Origin: Paraspadella gotoi
Lineage: Eukaryota; Chaetognatha
Assembly: GCA_051294375.1 (NCBI GenBank)
Contig: CM119270.1
Span: forward strand, 18,226,110-18,290,109
Length of the DNA stretch: 64,000 nucleotides
Reading direction: 5' to 3'
Shown: positions 48,348 to 61,975 of the stretch, one piece after another
Layout: every line of letters begins with the position of its first letter
Position numbering within the stretch: the first letter of the stretch is position 1
Notes under the pieces: model-generated
The model's database searches: none
Seen by the model: only the letters and a program-made list of their open reading frames with translations
What the model was told of the DNA's origin: nothing
Made by a program: the position numbers and the translations under genes

Positions 48348-48563
48348 TTGATAGTAAGACACTCTTTCTTTCTTGCCTGGTGTTGGGGCCCGAGTATTCG
48401 GGTTCGAGCCCCTGACTGGCTTGTTCGTTCTCAGCGTTTTCCGCTCTGCCGGTTTGATTGGACGAAGCGCCCTCCATGTTCCCCATGTATCGTCGAAAGC
48501 TGCTCCAACAGTAGTTGTTCACGTAATACGCTTGAGCGCCCTGAAATAAGTGGGTGTAAAGCA
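48348..48563 (-). pseudogene. Innexin exon 2, inverted frameshifted duplicate
   Basis: Reverse-strand copy of 32940-33158. The NNYCW signature and the LEPEY segment are readable, but in different frames: TTCAGGGCGCTC replaces TTCACGGGCGCTC and further indels follow. The donor reads CAA|GTGGAG and an acceptor-like CCCACAG precedes it. Confidence 0.8.
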
Positions 48564-48689
48564 CTGTGGGAGGGAGGTAGGGGGTGGTCCGGGGGGGGGT
48601 GGAGATAGGGAGGTGATAGTAGGGGGGTGACAGGCGCGTGTGAAATGGAGACTTTTATTATATGTAAAATTGAGAAAATTATAAAAAAT

Positions 48690-48860
48690 AAACAATATGT
48701 TCCTAATGATACATAGGATTAAGCCATGAACGGGTTCTGGGCATGGAAAACCAGGCTTTGGTGGGTTTTCCACCAATGGCGATTACGGCCGTCCTCACGC
48801 TACCCACAGGGGATCGATCCCGGTACCGATTGATCAATGAAGCACAGGTCACCGCTAATT
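48690..48860 (-). mobile_element. SINE-like element, inverted copy
   Basis: Reverse complement of 32622-32790. The B-box-like GGGATCGATCCC and the TAGCGGTGACC start are intact. It supports the element's consensus but is not an independent insertion. Confidence 0.4.
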
Positions 48861-49898
48861 TAGGAGGGCAGAAGTTATTTCAGTTCCCGTATACGATAAT
48901 TACATAAGATTTCCCTAAATTTAAATCCGATTCTCTCAAAATAAATCTAAAATCTTTCCAAATCTCTCCTCTTTCAATTCGTCGGATAGTAAACAGATTT
49001 GAAGAAGACTTGATGACGAGCGTACAAAAAGTACAGCGAGGAGGAGAGAGAGAGAGAGAGAGAGAGAGACTGAGAGAGAATGACGAGGAGAGAGAGAGAG
49101 AAGAGAGAGAATGGAGAGCAGAGAGAGAGATGACGAAGAGAGAGAGCGCAAGCGAAGCGAGCGATGTCTTCGCATCGTCCGAAATTTGCAAAGTCGAGCT
49201 GATCTTCGTAATGTGGCAAGTTCAGTAATATTGAAGCTTTGACTCTACAGCCGTTCCTGATTTGTTGCATCATTTTGCCTGTTCTGGTTGCCATCATTTA
49301 TTGGATTTGTTGTATTCATTCGTGCCAGGTTGCCTATCTGGAATTGGATGTTCGTCGTTCAATCATTTTCTAGGCTGAATGATCATTTATTGTCTTAATT
49401 TCTTCAGTATGATTAAAATACTCAATTGCTTTGACCTATCATTTACACTCATTTACAGAATTGAATTCAGTGAACCCTAGCAGATGTTTAGTGAGAATGA
49501 ACAGAGTTAATTGTATAATATTTCCTTTCTAAATTCACAAATTTTTTTCATATGACGTAATGTTACTATAGTAGATACAATAATTTAACAAATTAAAATT
49601 CATTCCAAATAATTCGTTTCAATCCGTCGATAATTTTTCTCTCCTCTTCTTCCTCAGTTTATCGATTGCTTTGGTTTTCGCTGCTTTGATTAATGATTTG
49701 CTTAATGGCTCGAATTCGAAATGTTGGCGCGAACATAATCCAACTGTTTCTGGTTTTCCGAAGAGGAAAAACATATGAAGAAAGGATTTTTGCTTTTTGA
49801 ACGAACGAATCGCGACGCTGGAGGCGGGAAAAAAGAAAAGATTCCATCAAAATATTTTGTCGTCCGCGGTTTGAGTTATAATTCTCCCAGTGATCTGA

Positions 49899-49936
<38 letters not shown>

Positions 49937-51593
49937 CTCTTCTCTCTTCTCTCTCTCTCCTCTCTCTCTCACAAAAATAAATAGGCGGAAAAAATTTGAT
50001 GCAGATTCTCACAGTTTTGAGTGAGGGGATGTGGGGGTGGGGCGCTGTATCAGGAGAGGGACTCTAATCGTTTTCTTTTCGCCCAAAAATGAAAACAAAG
50101 TCTTGTTTTTGTTTCAGACATTTTAATTATTGAGTCGTTTTCAAATTTTTAAAGACTTTATGTTGGCTTTCTTTTTATCGTTCCGTTGTTTTGTTGAACC
50201 GTGACCGAGCGCTCACGACCATCTTTTCACAAATTTCTTGACTTTACCGTATACCGAGTCTGAGTGGTGTGACCGACAGACCGAGAGACGCGATCAAGGA
50301 CTGACCAAACGATAGACGGACGAATGGGATCGACCGACCGGTCAGGCTCTCGCGACGGAAAGAGAAGGAATTGGAAATTCGCAACACAGAGAAAATAGAG
50401 AAGTAAAGAAAAGTAAGACAGAAGACTCAACTGTAGACTCCATATTGTTGAAACTCTCTATGTAGAGAAGCTAAGAGAAAAGTAAAGAAGGACACAACTG
50501 TTGACACTGTCTCATGGCTGGCTTTGGTAGTGTTGTAAAGCAGAAGGTTGTGAAACTTCGCTGTTCAACCCTTCCAACGTGGATGAGAGAAAAGAAGGAG
50601 CTAAAGGGTGCGGTCTCTCCTCAGACCGCCGATCATTTCTTAGAAATGCGGTTCAAACTCCTCGAAAAAGAAAGGAAAGAAACAGAAAGAAAAAGCGAGA
50701 CTCAAAACTGGATTCGATAATGGGATTTCTTCATCTCTTTTGATATAGATTTTTTTTTTTTTTTTAACAAAAAAGGTTTTTCTTTTAATCTTTTTCTTGC
50801 AATTTGTTGTTAGATATTGTGTTTTCTCACTTCTTTGCGTTTTTGAGATTGAAACGAAATATTTTTTAACTTTTTCACAACAGAGATTTAAAAATAAAAA
50901 TGGTTGTTTTTAAACATTCACACAAGCATTCTTTCGTTCTAATATTGTTCTTAAATTTTTGTTTTCCGTTTTTTTAGTTGTTTTTTTTATTTAATTCTCG
51001 AGGAACAGATCCTCAGGAAATATTCTCTGACGAGAAAAGATGAAGAGATTTAAGGAGAGAGAGAGAGAGAGAGACCGAGAGAGAGAGAGAGAAGAGAGGA
51101 GAGAGAGAGCATGAGAGAGATGAGCACAGAGGAGACGAGAGAGACCGAGTGAGAAAGAGAGGAGAGGAGAGAGAAAGAGAGAGGAGAGAGAGAGGGAGAG
51201 ATTGATGAGAGAGTTGGCAACTCCATTTTGAAGGAAAGAAATAGAAAACTGGTGGAATATTTTGACAGAGAAGAAAAATAAAATTACATAGTGGTGATGA
51301 AGGAAAATTGTTTTTTTGGAAACGGAAATTAATGAGAACTATAAAATGTATTTAATAATGAAATTAATACTAACAAACAAACGCCGTAAATTTTAAGCTG
51401 GAATAGATTTTTAAAATATTTTTGTCTTTTAATTTTAAAAGTATTCTGATACTACAAAAGGGGGAGGTCCTGGGGTCGGCAGGGCAAGGCCAAGCAAGGC
51501 AAGAAAGGCAAGGCAAGGCAAAGACAGAAGACCGGTCATGGTCAATAAGACGAGAGAAAAGAGTAAGGGAAGGGCGGTGGAAAGGGGCCATGA

Positions 51594-52333
51594 GTCGGGA
51601 AGGGTCTTGGAAGCGGCCACGGGGTGGAAGTTTGTGAAGGAGGCCAACGGGTGGAAGGCGTTGGTAGGAGCTACGGTGGGAAGGGTTGTGGAAGGGGCTA
51701 CGGGTGGAAAGGCTGTGGAAGGGGCACGGTGTGGGAGGCGTTGGAAGGGGGCTAGGGTGGGAAGGGTTGTGGAAGGGGGCTACGGGTGGCGAAGGCTTGT
51801 GGAAGGGGGCCACGGGTGGAGGGCGTTGAAAGGGGGCACGGATGGGAAGGGTTGTGGAAGGGGCCACGGGATGGGAGGGTTGTGAAAGGGGGCTTACGGG
51901 TTGAAGGGTTGTGGTAAGGGGCTACGGTGGAAGGGTGTGGAAGGGGCTACGGTGGGGAAGCGGCTGTGGAAGGGGGCCACGGTGGAAGGGCGTTGGAAGG
52001 GGCACGGGTGGAAGGGCGTTGGAAGGGGCCACGGATGGAGAGGGTTGTGGAAGGGGTGGCCACGGGTGGGATAGGGTTGCTGGAATGGGGCTACGGGTGG
52101 GAAGGCGTTGTGGAAGGGGCTACGGGTGGAAGTGGTTGTGGAAGCGGGGCTACGGTGGGAAGGGTTGTGGAAGGGGGTTACGGGTGGGAAAAGGGTTGTG
52201 AAGGAGGCAACGGGTGGGAAGGGTTGTGGCAGGTTCCACGGATGGGAGGGCTGTGGAAGGGAACGGTGGGAAAGGGTTGAGGAAGGGGGACGCCAAAGAG
52301 GATGGCGGCGGAGGAATCTGTTTTTCCGGTCTC
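51594..52333. repeat. GGAAGGGGCTACGGGTGG minisatellite (~30-base units)
   Basis: About 23 units of roughly 30 bases (GGGAAGGGTTGTGGAAGG, then GGCTACGGGT) with variants GCCACGG and GGCGTTGG, all G-rich on the + strand. It is absent from block A, where only a 10-N gap (27391-27400) stands. Long open frames on both strands (GRGYGW and PFHNPSHP types) are repeat translations. Confidence 0.9.
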
Positions 52334-52408
52334 TCAAGATTGTGAACGCATTCAACTTTTTGGCGATATCCCGCCTCCTCCGCCGCCAGCGGTCTTTCCG
52401 GCTTTTAT

Positions 52409-52412
<4 letters not shown>

Positions 52413-52494
<82 letters not shown>

Positions 52495-52500
52495 CTCTCT
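52413..52500. repeat. (CT)n microsatellite
   Basis: CT run that fills the place of the 27153-27279 gap in the other orientation. Confidence 0.9.
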
Positions 52501-52929
52501 CTTCTCTCATTCTTCTCTCTCTCGCTCTCTCAATCTTATCTTCATTTGGCGTCATTCGCGCGCCACAAAGCGTTTAATCCGTTCTTAATTTACGCCACGC
52601 GTACATCTTTTTAAATGATGAATCTTCGGTTCGTTTCGTTGACGCTTTCTTTGTCCTTACGAGATCGAGGGAGCTTCACTGAGCGCCCATGTGGGAGCCT
52701 TTAAAGCGCTCCCCTGGGGACCTTTGTTTGTCCTGTAATGGCTGAGGTCGTCAAACAGGCGCGTCATTCGCCACCTGTCATACTTACCCTTTTGGACCCT
52801 ACGGAAGGCAGGTTCGCTCGACCCCATAAAAACCACCCATCACATGTTAGAGTCACTGTGTCATGATATTTTTTTATACGTTAGCTTTATGTGCCTTTAT
52901 TTATTTAATAATGCGCCCTGGTGGCAAAC

Positions 52930-53330
52930 ATAGGAACGATTGCATCCTTGGCACAATTTCCGTCTTTGCATTCTTTACGACGAGCAAATCTTTGTCCCCA
53001 AATTGCTATTTTCAAGGACGATTTGCATTTCTGAAGCACTCCATTATGGCCAGGTTGGCATTCTTAAGATTTCCGCCATTGTTGCACCGATTTGCTTCTT
53101 TAAGGACTCTGCCATTTTTTGTGGTACAGGTTGCATTTAAGGAACCTACCACTTTGGCCTCAGTAAAAATTTGCATTCTCAATGACTCAGGCTATCTTTT
53201 AGCCCGATTTGCTTTCTTCAGAATCCGCCATTTTTTGTCACCGATCTTGGATTCTCTAAGGACGTCTTCATTATTGGCACCGATTTGCATTCTCAAGGAC
53301 GTCTCATTTCTCGTCCGCCATTTTCGACTT
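52930..53330. repeat. 37-base minisatellite, inverted copy
   Basis: Reverse complement of 26338-26770, with fewer clean units (CACCGATTTGCATTCTCAAGG, and so on). Confidence 0.8.
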
Positions 53331-55701
53331 CCGTGCGACGCGCGAGAATCACGGCCTTCATAAAAAATGTCACGCGCAACTTTTTTTTTCTCCCTAATCA
53401 AATTATTATTTTTTCGAACCCAATTTTCAAAAATTTTTTTTTTTCAACTACAGATTTGTTCTAATTTTTTAAACTAATTAATTAACAAAAACCCTTTTCC
53501 ATTTAACTTTATATATATACTCATTAGTCATTACTTCAACCTGTCTTAGTATTTTATCTATCTTTTTCTGTTTCTTTTTTCACTTTGTCATTCATTCTCC
53601 TAGATAAGCCCCTCCTTACCCCTCCTTACCTCCCTCTCTTTTCTCTCCCTTCTCTCTTCGCCATCGCTCTCTCGGGTCCCCAAAACTCGCCTCTCTTCCT
53701 CTCTCCCTCTCCTCCCCTCTCCCATCTCGCCTCTTTTCCAAACCATTTCTCTCACAAACAAAGGCGCTTGTCTCGCGCACGCGCGACGACGACGACGACG
53801 ACGATCACGTGACCGAATCGCAGTACGTCGGTCGTCGTCGTTCGTCTCGTCGTCGTCATTCGTCGTCGTTGTTTTTGTTGTTGCAATTTTCCACCGAATA
53901 GACTTCACTCGTTTTTCTAAAATCGGCTGACCAAAACTCCTCATGCGCAAGACGGACAAGTCAAATGCTTCAAAATTTTCAAAAAACAAGAGGCTCAGTT
54001 TTGGCCCCAGAAGAATTGTGATATTTTTTAATGACGTTTTGAACATTCACAAACTCGTACCGTTTCGTTCCATTTCGCATTCGCATCACCGCCCAAACTC
54101 GTGGCGTCAAGAGCCCGCCCCATATTTTCCCCCCGGACAAACGCCATTCGTCACGCCCCGATCGAGCGAAAAAAAAGCAGCCGTACAAAGATCGGCGCAT
54201 GCTTTCGTTAAAAAAGAGAAGTTGGAGGACAGAGGAGACGGCGGACAGACAAAAGATATAGGTACGAACGGATCAACGGAAGGAGGGACGGACGCGGACG
54301 TGGCGTGGTTTTAAAAAGCACGAGAGATGGAAGGACTGAATTAGGGTTGTTACGGTCACACGGACAAATGACGGTCGGGAGGAGAGACGGGGACGCTAGA
54401 TGCACGCACCCCACGAACGGGTCGTATGCGCGTACGAATCTGATCTTGCATCTGGAGTGCGAGGTATAATCTCTTTTCGTCCAAAGATCGAGTTGACGTT
54501 CATCAAAGAGAAATCCGGATTCCGGGGGAAGATTTTCAGTCTCTCCCCCCCGCTCACTTCTCCCACACTTCTCCCCTACTTTTCGCCACTTCTACGTTGA
54601 CTCTCAATCTTCCCATTCTCACACTTCTCCCCATCGCTCTCTCATTCATCCCTCACTTTCCCCCCACCTTTGCTTTCCCACTTCTCCCTCACTCCTTTCC
54701 CACTTCTCCCCACCTTCCTCCCACTTTCTCCCTCACTCCTTTCCCATTCTCACCCACCTTTCCCTCCCACTTCTTCTCACTTCTTCCCCTCCACCTTTCC
54801 ATCCCACTTTCTTCCGCCCTCAAGCCTCTCCCCCGTACAAACCCCTTTTTTTTTCCAGGGGGCAAAATGAGTTCTTTTTTTAAGCTTGAGCCGCATGCCC
54901 CACTTCAGCCTCGAATCAAAAGGACTTCGAGGCTAATCTTCCCCGCTTTCGCCTGTCACCCACCAATCGCCCCTTCACTCCCGCCCCTTGTTATCCTATC
55001 GCCCTCTGCGTTGCTTCCAGCACAACAACCCTACTTGAAACTTCTCCTCTGATTTGATTCAGGGCGTTTTTTTTCCTCTTTCTCCCTCATCACAATCTCG
55101 TTCCTCCCTTTCCCTTCTCCTTTCCTCCCTTTCATTTCCTTCCTCCCTTTCCCTTCTTCTCCCTTTCCTTTTCCTTTCCTCCCTTTCTCTCTCCTTTCTT
55201 CTTTCCTCGCTTTCCTCCCTTTCCTTCCCCTTTCCTCTTCATTTTCTCCCTTCCTTCCTCATTCCTCCCTTTCCTCTCCCTTTTCTCCCTTTTCTTTCTC
55301 CTTTCCTCACTTTCCCTCTTTTTTCCTCCCTTACCCTCTTTTTCCTCCCTTTCCTCGCTTTCCATCTCCTTTCCTCCTTTTCCTCCCTTTTCGCCTTCTC
55401 TTTTCCGTTTCTTTCTTCCCTTCCTCCTTTTCTTCCGTTTTCGGCTCCAATTTCCACCCCTTACACTTCTTTCTCTTCCTTTTCTTTTCCTATCACCTTA
55501 CCACCCACCTCAATCACCAACCTTCAACCTTGTTTCCCGGCGTATTCACCCACCATCTCATTCACCAACCTCACCACCTTCTCCTTATCTCCCACCCCTC
55601 CCACTGACCCACCTCCCCCGTATCACCCGCCCTCCCCACTTCAGCGTGACAACCATAAATGCGGGGTAGGAGGAGAAAACTCGCCCTCTTCTCTCTCTCT
55701 C

Positions 55702-55761
<60 letters not shown>

Positions 55762-56305
55762 CTCTCTCGATCAAGTTCCCTGTTTTTAAGACTAATGGAC
55801 CGTCACTCTGATCGAGAGTCCGTGATATTTCACGTGATACGGCCACGGCATAATGGTGTCGCACGAATATTCAAAGATTATAACCTTATGACGATTTACT
55901 CTATTATGTCAACGCAATTATGCATTCGATATGCTTTCTGACGAGGGATACTATTCATTTTGAAAGATCTATTAGTAAATCTGCAAGCGCAAAAAATAAG
56001 GGATTTGTAATCACGTGGAACTGGTTCCGTTGGTCACGTGACCATTCGTTGCGATCGCTCGAGACTCGACGCTGAGTTAGAGAAGTAGAAAGAGTAGAAG
56101 AAGGAGTTTATCTCGCGGAGGGTAATTGTCGGATATTGATCACGGAAAGAGGGAAGAAGAGGCCGAGAGGGAGAGGGAAGATGAGAGAGGAAGAGAGAGA
56201 GAGGGAGAGAGAGAGAGAGATGAGAAGAGAGAGAGAGAGAAGGACGAGAGAGAGAGAGAGAGGGAGAGAAGAGAGAGAGAGAGAGAGGAGAGGAGAGAGA
56301 GAGAG

Positions 56306-56336
<31 letters not shown>

Positions 56337-57070
56337 TTGAGAGAGAGAGAGAGAGAATTTCTTAATCCTATTTAGTTATTTCACAATACGGCTTCTTAAA
56401 ATAAACTAAAATCCTTAAAGAACCCAACCATTTCGTCACGATGGCAAATGAAAGCATTACATTTTTACATCGCAATCGGGTTATCGAAGTTTAATGACTT
56501 TTAATTTCGATTGTAACGATCGAAGACCAAGGGAAAAGGAACGAATACCCGCACACTCAGGTCTTCTATGATGGAATCTGATGGAAACAATGAATGGTCG
56601 ACCCGGGACGGAGAAAGAAACAACACAATAGAAATCACGACAACATCCATAAAAATAAAAATCATTCACAAAACCAAAACCATAATAAACAAAACAATGT
56701 TCGCCCCCCACCAAAAAAAAACAACTGCAAAAACAATCACAAAAGAAAACAGACACATCGGACAAGTAAAAAAAAACGACCACAGTAACAAACGTAAATC
56801 TCTTTTAGGATTAACCACTATTAAAAGAAACAAGAAACGCCACAACAACCTCGACAGCAAACAAACAAAATTCGACAACTTAAACCAAAACCAAAAGAAC
56901 ACAAGGAAAAACATGAAAACCAAAGAAACCAACAAGAAAACAGAAAAAAGAACAGGGAAAATCGAGGAAAACAACACAACTGCAAACAACCAAAAACAAA
57001 CACCCAAACAAAAGAAACGAATGAAAGGAAACAAGAAAAACCCCAACCCCCCCCCCTTTGACCCACTGAC

Positions 57071-57226
57071 TCTATTGGATCCCCGAAGTATTGCTTTCCG
57101 AATAAGAGGACAACTAGAACAGGAGACGAGCTGACGGTGTACTTCCGGTAGTTGAGTCGATCACAAGCGTCGTCGATCCCGACTGTCTGCGCCACCAGGT
57201 CTTGAATTGCATCAAGAAAACGACTC
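57071..57226 (-). pseudogene. Innexin exon 1, inverted duplicate with lost start
   Basis: Reverse-strand copy of 22615-22767. The start context reads CACGAGTCG where the other copy has CACGATGTCG, so the ATG is lost by one deleted base. The GIDDACDRLN segment and the FGKQYFGDPIE ending are readable, with an indel in TM1 (KYTV then SSSPVLVV). Donor GAG|TCAGTG has lost a G. Confidence 0.85.
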
Positions 57227-59231
57227 GTGGAGCCGGATAGTGTAGCTGGGCGCGCCCACCCGGAATGTGGATGGCGCGCGAGGAGGAGGAGGAGAGAGGA
57301 GGAGGAGAAGATCGACGCTGTTGTTGTTTGTTTGTTGTTGTTCGTTTAGATAAATTCGCGACTTTATCAATTGAGCGTTTTTATTTGTTAATATCAATCT
57401 TCGGTAGGTTGTTTGTGTTGTTTGTGTTATTTTCTCTGAATTTGTTTTTAAAATGAGAGTCTGGCGTAAAGTTTACAAGAATTCATTTTTTTGGGGTTTT
57501 TTTTGTCATGCATTCTGTTTTTTTTTTTTATTCTTTTCGAAATCGAGACCAGAGAACGAAGTTTCCCTAACGATTTGGCAACCATAGGACGAAGAAAAAC
57601 GATCGATCGTTGTTGTTGTTCTTGTTTGTTGTTGTATCCTTTATGTCGTCGTTTTCGTCTCGTCGTCGTGTCCTTGTGCATGTTGATCTTTTCTTCTTGT
57701 TTTTTTCTCGATGAGGAAAATTCGGAAATCCAAGATTTTTGTTTTCGTTTATTTTCGACGCTTCGAGCGATTTTATTTTTTGTTAACGGTCGGAAAACTT
57801 TTTTTTTCTCTCTCTCCAGTGTATTTTGTTTTCTTTTTTTTCAACGTTTTTTTTTTTCTTCAATCCACTTGGTAATCCTTGCAACCAGCACCACCAAACT
57901 CTAGCAGTGTGATTTTTTTTTTACTTCACGATCACGTGAATCTCCGACTGGAAATTCCAGGCGCCGCGATATTGCGGAGTGCGGAGTCGCGCCGACGCGG
58001 ACGGCGCGGCGCCGCGGCGTTCGCGATATTGGAAATAGGCGTGTGGCGTTCGTTGTTGTCGTCGTTGTCGTCGTTGACGGTTGGCGGACGTTCACGTGGA
58101 TTCCGGCAGGAAAAAAGAAATTGATTTTTTTTCTTTTGAGGCTTTTTTTTTTTTCAGTGTCGAACGAAGCGGCCATGGTTCATGGTCCCGCGTGCGGTCG
58201 TCGTCGTCGTCGTCGTTCGTCGTCAGTCGTGTCTTCTTAAGCTTCTTTATGCAAGTAATCGTTTATTCGAGCGTTGGGTTAAAGGAAAGAAAAGAGAGGA
58301 AGAGAGGATGAGAGAGAGAGAAGAGAGATGGAAGGAGGGAGAAGAGATTGGAGAAGAGATTGAGAGAGAGAGAGAGAAATGAGAGAGACGAGGATAAACG
58401 GTGGAGTGCCTGTCGCGAGCGAACAAAACGTGTCCGACGATTTCAACACGGGGTGTGGGGGACGAGACGCGTGATGATGGCGCGGAGTAGGTGGCGTAAA
58501 GAGAGGAGCGGGATAGAAAAAGTCAAGGGAGAATAGAGAAGTGGGTGTGAAAATAAGAGGATAAAAGAAAGTAAGGCTGGATAGAATGAGATTTGGAGAG
58601 AGAGAGTAGGCTCGAGAAGTTAAGCAGATGGAAGAGAAGTGGGTGAGAGAGAGAAAAGTAGGAGAAAGAAAAGTAGTGGTAAAAAGAATGGGAGAAAGAA
58701 GTCGGTAGATAAGAAAAGTAGTGGTAAAAGAGAAGTTGGGTTGTAAGAAAAGTAACGTTTTAAAGCGCGCGGTTTAGGGAGAAGAAGCGAGGAAGTGGGC
58801 GGAGCCAATTGTAAAAGAGAGTGTTTAAAAAGTGAGGGCTCAGCGGCGAGAATTGTGGAATAAGCAGGCAGCGTTTAAAGGGTAATGTGAATCGTTATCA
58901 ACAGCGTTGATGCGAGTGTGAGGCCGAAAAGAAACGCGACGTAAGGGTTTTTTTTCCTTCTAATTTAATGTGAGTGATCGTGACTTTGTGAACTTTGTGA
59001 CTTTGTTGACATTTTCCGTTGTTTTTGACGGACCCGTCCAGGGTTTCACCGAGACCGATTATATTTCTGTTCCTTTTTTCTTTTTTTTCTTTATCTCTTT
59101 TCGTTTTCACAATTCCTTTTACCCTTTTCACGTTCACCGGGGTTTTTATCCTTCCCCCTCCGCTCTATTTTTTTTTTCGTTTTTCTTTTTGTTTTACCAG
59201 CGCCATTGGTCGCGGCTGCTTTTCTCTCTCT

Positions 59232-59256
59232 NNNNNNNNNNNNNNNNNNNNNNNNN
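59232..59256. other. 25-N gap at the inversion boundary
   Basis: Left of the gap is the end of inverted block A' (equivalent to 20658). Right of it the sequence resumes at the equivalent of 37776, in + orientation. The two sides are therefore not natural neighbours in block A. Confidence 0.8.
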
Positions 59257-59854
59257 GTCATTTTAAATCCTTTACCTCATTTCCCTCAATTATTGTCATT
59301 GACGATTACTAAAAAAAAAAATCATTATCTTAATTTAAATTAAGTAAGGGGTTAAAAAAATGGAAATTTTATTTTATTATTTTATCCTACTCGCTTTTAT
59401 TTCATTGTAGAGTGTGGGACACTTGGTTGACTGAACCGAATTGAAATGGGTTTCTTCCCATTCAATTATCTCAATGTANNNNNNNNNNNNNNNNNNNNNN
59501 NNNNNNNNNNNNNNNNNNNNNNNNNNNNNNNNNNNNNNNNNNNNNNNNNNNNNNNNNNNNNNNNNNNNNNNNNNNNNNNNNNNNNNNNNNNNNNNNNNNN
59601 NNNNNNNNNNNNNNNNNNNNNNNNNNNNNNNNNNNNNNNNNNNNNNNNNNNNNNNNNNNNNNNNNNNNNNNNNNNNNNNNNNNNNNNNNNNNNNNNNNNN
59701 NNNNNNNNNNNNNNNNNNNNNNNNNNNNNNNNNNNNNNNNNNNNNNNNNNNNNNNNNNNNNNNNNNNNNNNNNNNNNNNNNNNAGAGAGAGAGAGAGAGA
59801 GGAAAATAATTCGAATCGATTTCGTCGTTTTACGCCAAATTGGCTTTTGCCATT

Positions 59855-60005
59855 ACCGATGACGACGATGACGACGAGGACGACGACGACGACGATGACG
59901 TCGATGACGACGACGATGAAGACGATGACGACGTCGACGATGACGTCGACGACGACGACGACGACAACGTCGACGACGTTGCCTATGACGACGACCAAAA
60001 AAAAT
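59855..60005. repeat. (GAC)n triplet repeat with GACGTCGAC palindromes
   Basis: GACGACGAC/GATGACGACG repeat of about 140 bases in intron 2, containing GACGTCGAC and GACGTCGACGACG segments. Confidence 0.9.
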
Positions 60006-60943
60006 GATGAAAACGACGATGACGAAAAGAGATTTCCGTTTCCACGGAAACGGAGGACTCAAAGATGCGAGTCGAAGATTAGATTTTCCAAAGCGCAAGT
60101 AATATATATGGCTATCGCTTCGCCATTACAGATTTTATCCGCATGATCACATCCTTCTCGCCCTCTTACGCATTCACGCATCACGGAATCCTGTGAACTA
60201 ATGAAAAATACGAAATGTGAAAGGATACAAAAAAAAAGAAAAAAAGAAAAATCTTGAAATCTTCTCTCACTTTCTTCTTGTTCGCTACTCAATCACGCAG
60301 GACTACACTTACCCTACTTTTAAGCGCTTAATCCATTTCANNNNNNNNNNNNNNNNNNNNNNNNNNNNNNNNNNNNNNNNNNNNNNNNNNNNNNNNNNNN
60401 NNNNNNNNNNNNNNNNNNNNNNNNNNNNNNNNNNNNNNNNNNNNNNNNNNNNNNNNNNNNNNNNNNNNNNNNNNNNNNNNNNNNNNNNNNNNNNNNNNNN
60501 NNNNNNNNNNNNNNNNNNNNNNNNNNNNNNNNNNNNNNNNNNNNNNNNNNNNNNNNNNNNNNNNNNNNNNNNNNNNNNNNNNNNNNNNNNNNNNNNNNNN
60601 NNNNNNNNNNNNNNNNNNNNNNNNNNNNNNNNNNNNNNNNNNNNNNNNNNNNNNNNNNNNNNNNNNNNNNNNNNNNNNNNNNNNNNNNNNNNNNNNNNNN
60701 NNNNNNNNNNNNNNNNNNNNNAGTCGGTGGCGGCAGAAGGGGACTTCTTTAATTCCAGTCAAATCTCGTGAAAAACTCATTAAGCTCCCAACGTGGCAAC
60801 AATTCACCCGTCGAAACTGTTCAAATACGGATTTTATAAAAATTGTATATGAGTCAGCTCGTTAAATATTCTTTGGACATTGTCAGTAATTAAGAAACAG
60901 CAAACAAAGAAAACAAAATTTAATAAAAACTTACAATTTAATT

Positions 60944-60948
<5 letters not shown>

Positions 60949-61005
<57 letters not shown>
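60949..61005. repeat. (GA)n microsatellite
   Basis: Clean GA run of about 56 bases. Confidence 0.95.
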
Positions 61006-61008
<3 letters not shown>

Positions 61009-61604
61009 ACCAGGTTAAATAAAAAGCAAATGACTAATAGACAAAGTCCACAAAGTAGAACTCACGACTTGAATGTACTGGCGAAATTACCTAACGTTAA
61101 AACTATATTTAAATAACAAGGAATGGTTATTCCAAGGTGTTGCGCCGCATTACTTTTCTTTTTACTTATCTTTTCTTTAAAAACAAAAGGCGGCGCCAGT
61201 AGTCGCTTAGATTTGATTTTTGACAAATGAGCGACGGACGGAAAAGTGACTTATAGAGTTGCTCCGCCAGTACTCGCGGCGCAACTAAAAATGTTATATT
61301 GATCTTGAATATAAAACTAGCTCCGAGTTACCGCGTTGGTTCCTTCAATGCGATAAATTCATTAGAAATCCCACGTTTTCTGAGATTGAAAAGAAGAAAG
61401 CACATTGGCTGCCTCGTTGAAAGAAGGAAAATTCATCAAGGCTTCTTCGTTATAATTAGAAGTTTAAAATATATTAGAAATATAATAGATATTTATTAAA
61501 ATCTCGAGGGATATTGTTAGATTGAGGTAGAAAAACTTTTTTTTATATCAGAGGGGAGATAAACAGTGATAATATCAAACTATGAAAAGAAAATTTAGCT
61601 ATAA

Positions 61605-61614
61605 NNNNNNNNNN
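61605..61614. other. 10-N gap between overlapping ends
   Basis: The left flank ends TATCAAACTATGAAAAGAAA then ATTTAGCTATAA. The right flank repeats TATCAAACTCTGAAACGAAA then ATTTAGCTATAA. The two contig ends overlap, so nothing is missing and about 45 bases are counted twice. Confidence 0.75.
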
Positions 61615-61975
61615 ACAGTTTTAATATCAAACTCTGAAACGAAAATTTAGCTATAAAGGTTCAATACAACAATATGTAAATAAGAGAGACAGAGTTAATC
61701 TCATTTAGGATCATAACGCACTCAAAGAATCATCTATTATAAAACATAAGTGATATTGAGAATATTCTCTTTCAAATTGAAAGGATGGCCAGTATAAAGA
61801 GCATATATAAAGACGCAGGTCTGTCACACTGAAATGTTACAATTTTTTACATTGCCTTTGAAATGTATTGAATGTGAGAGTGTTGTATTCGTGCGAAACA
61901 TTTTAATGTTATAATGCTATTTAAGTGTAAAGACGAAACTCATGACTCATTATTTTTTTCTTTCTTTTTTTACAG

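Larger units (their letters stand above)
43765..59217 (-). repeat. Block A': inverted, N-free copy of block A
   Basis: Reverse complement of 20658-37775, beginning at the junction CTCTCTCTCCATGACGCAAG near 43763 and ending near 59217, just before a 25-N gap. It contains frameshifted innexin exons 2 and 1 on the minus strand, in that order, and no exon 3-5 on that strand. The block is uninterrupted by N and carries dense indels relative to A, including loss of the innexin start codon. Confidence 0.9.

Noticed and set aside
51370-52614. Glycine/tryptophan-rich and proline/histidine-rich frames
   Set aside because: Both are translations of the ~30-base minisatellite in different phases. No start or splice context, and the array is non-coding in intron 1.
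56568-57134. 188-codon asparagine/lysine-rich + frame next to exon 1
   Set aside because: It is antisense to intron 1 and exon 1 of the inverted innexin copy. The matching place in block A has no such frame.
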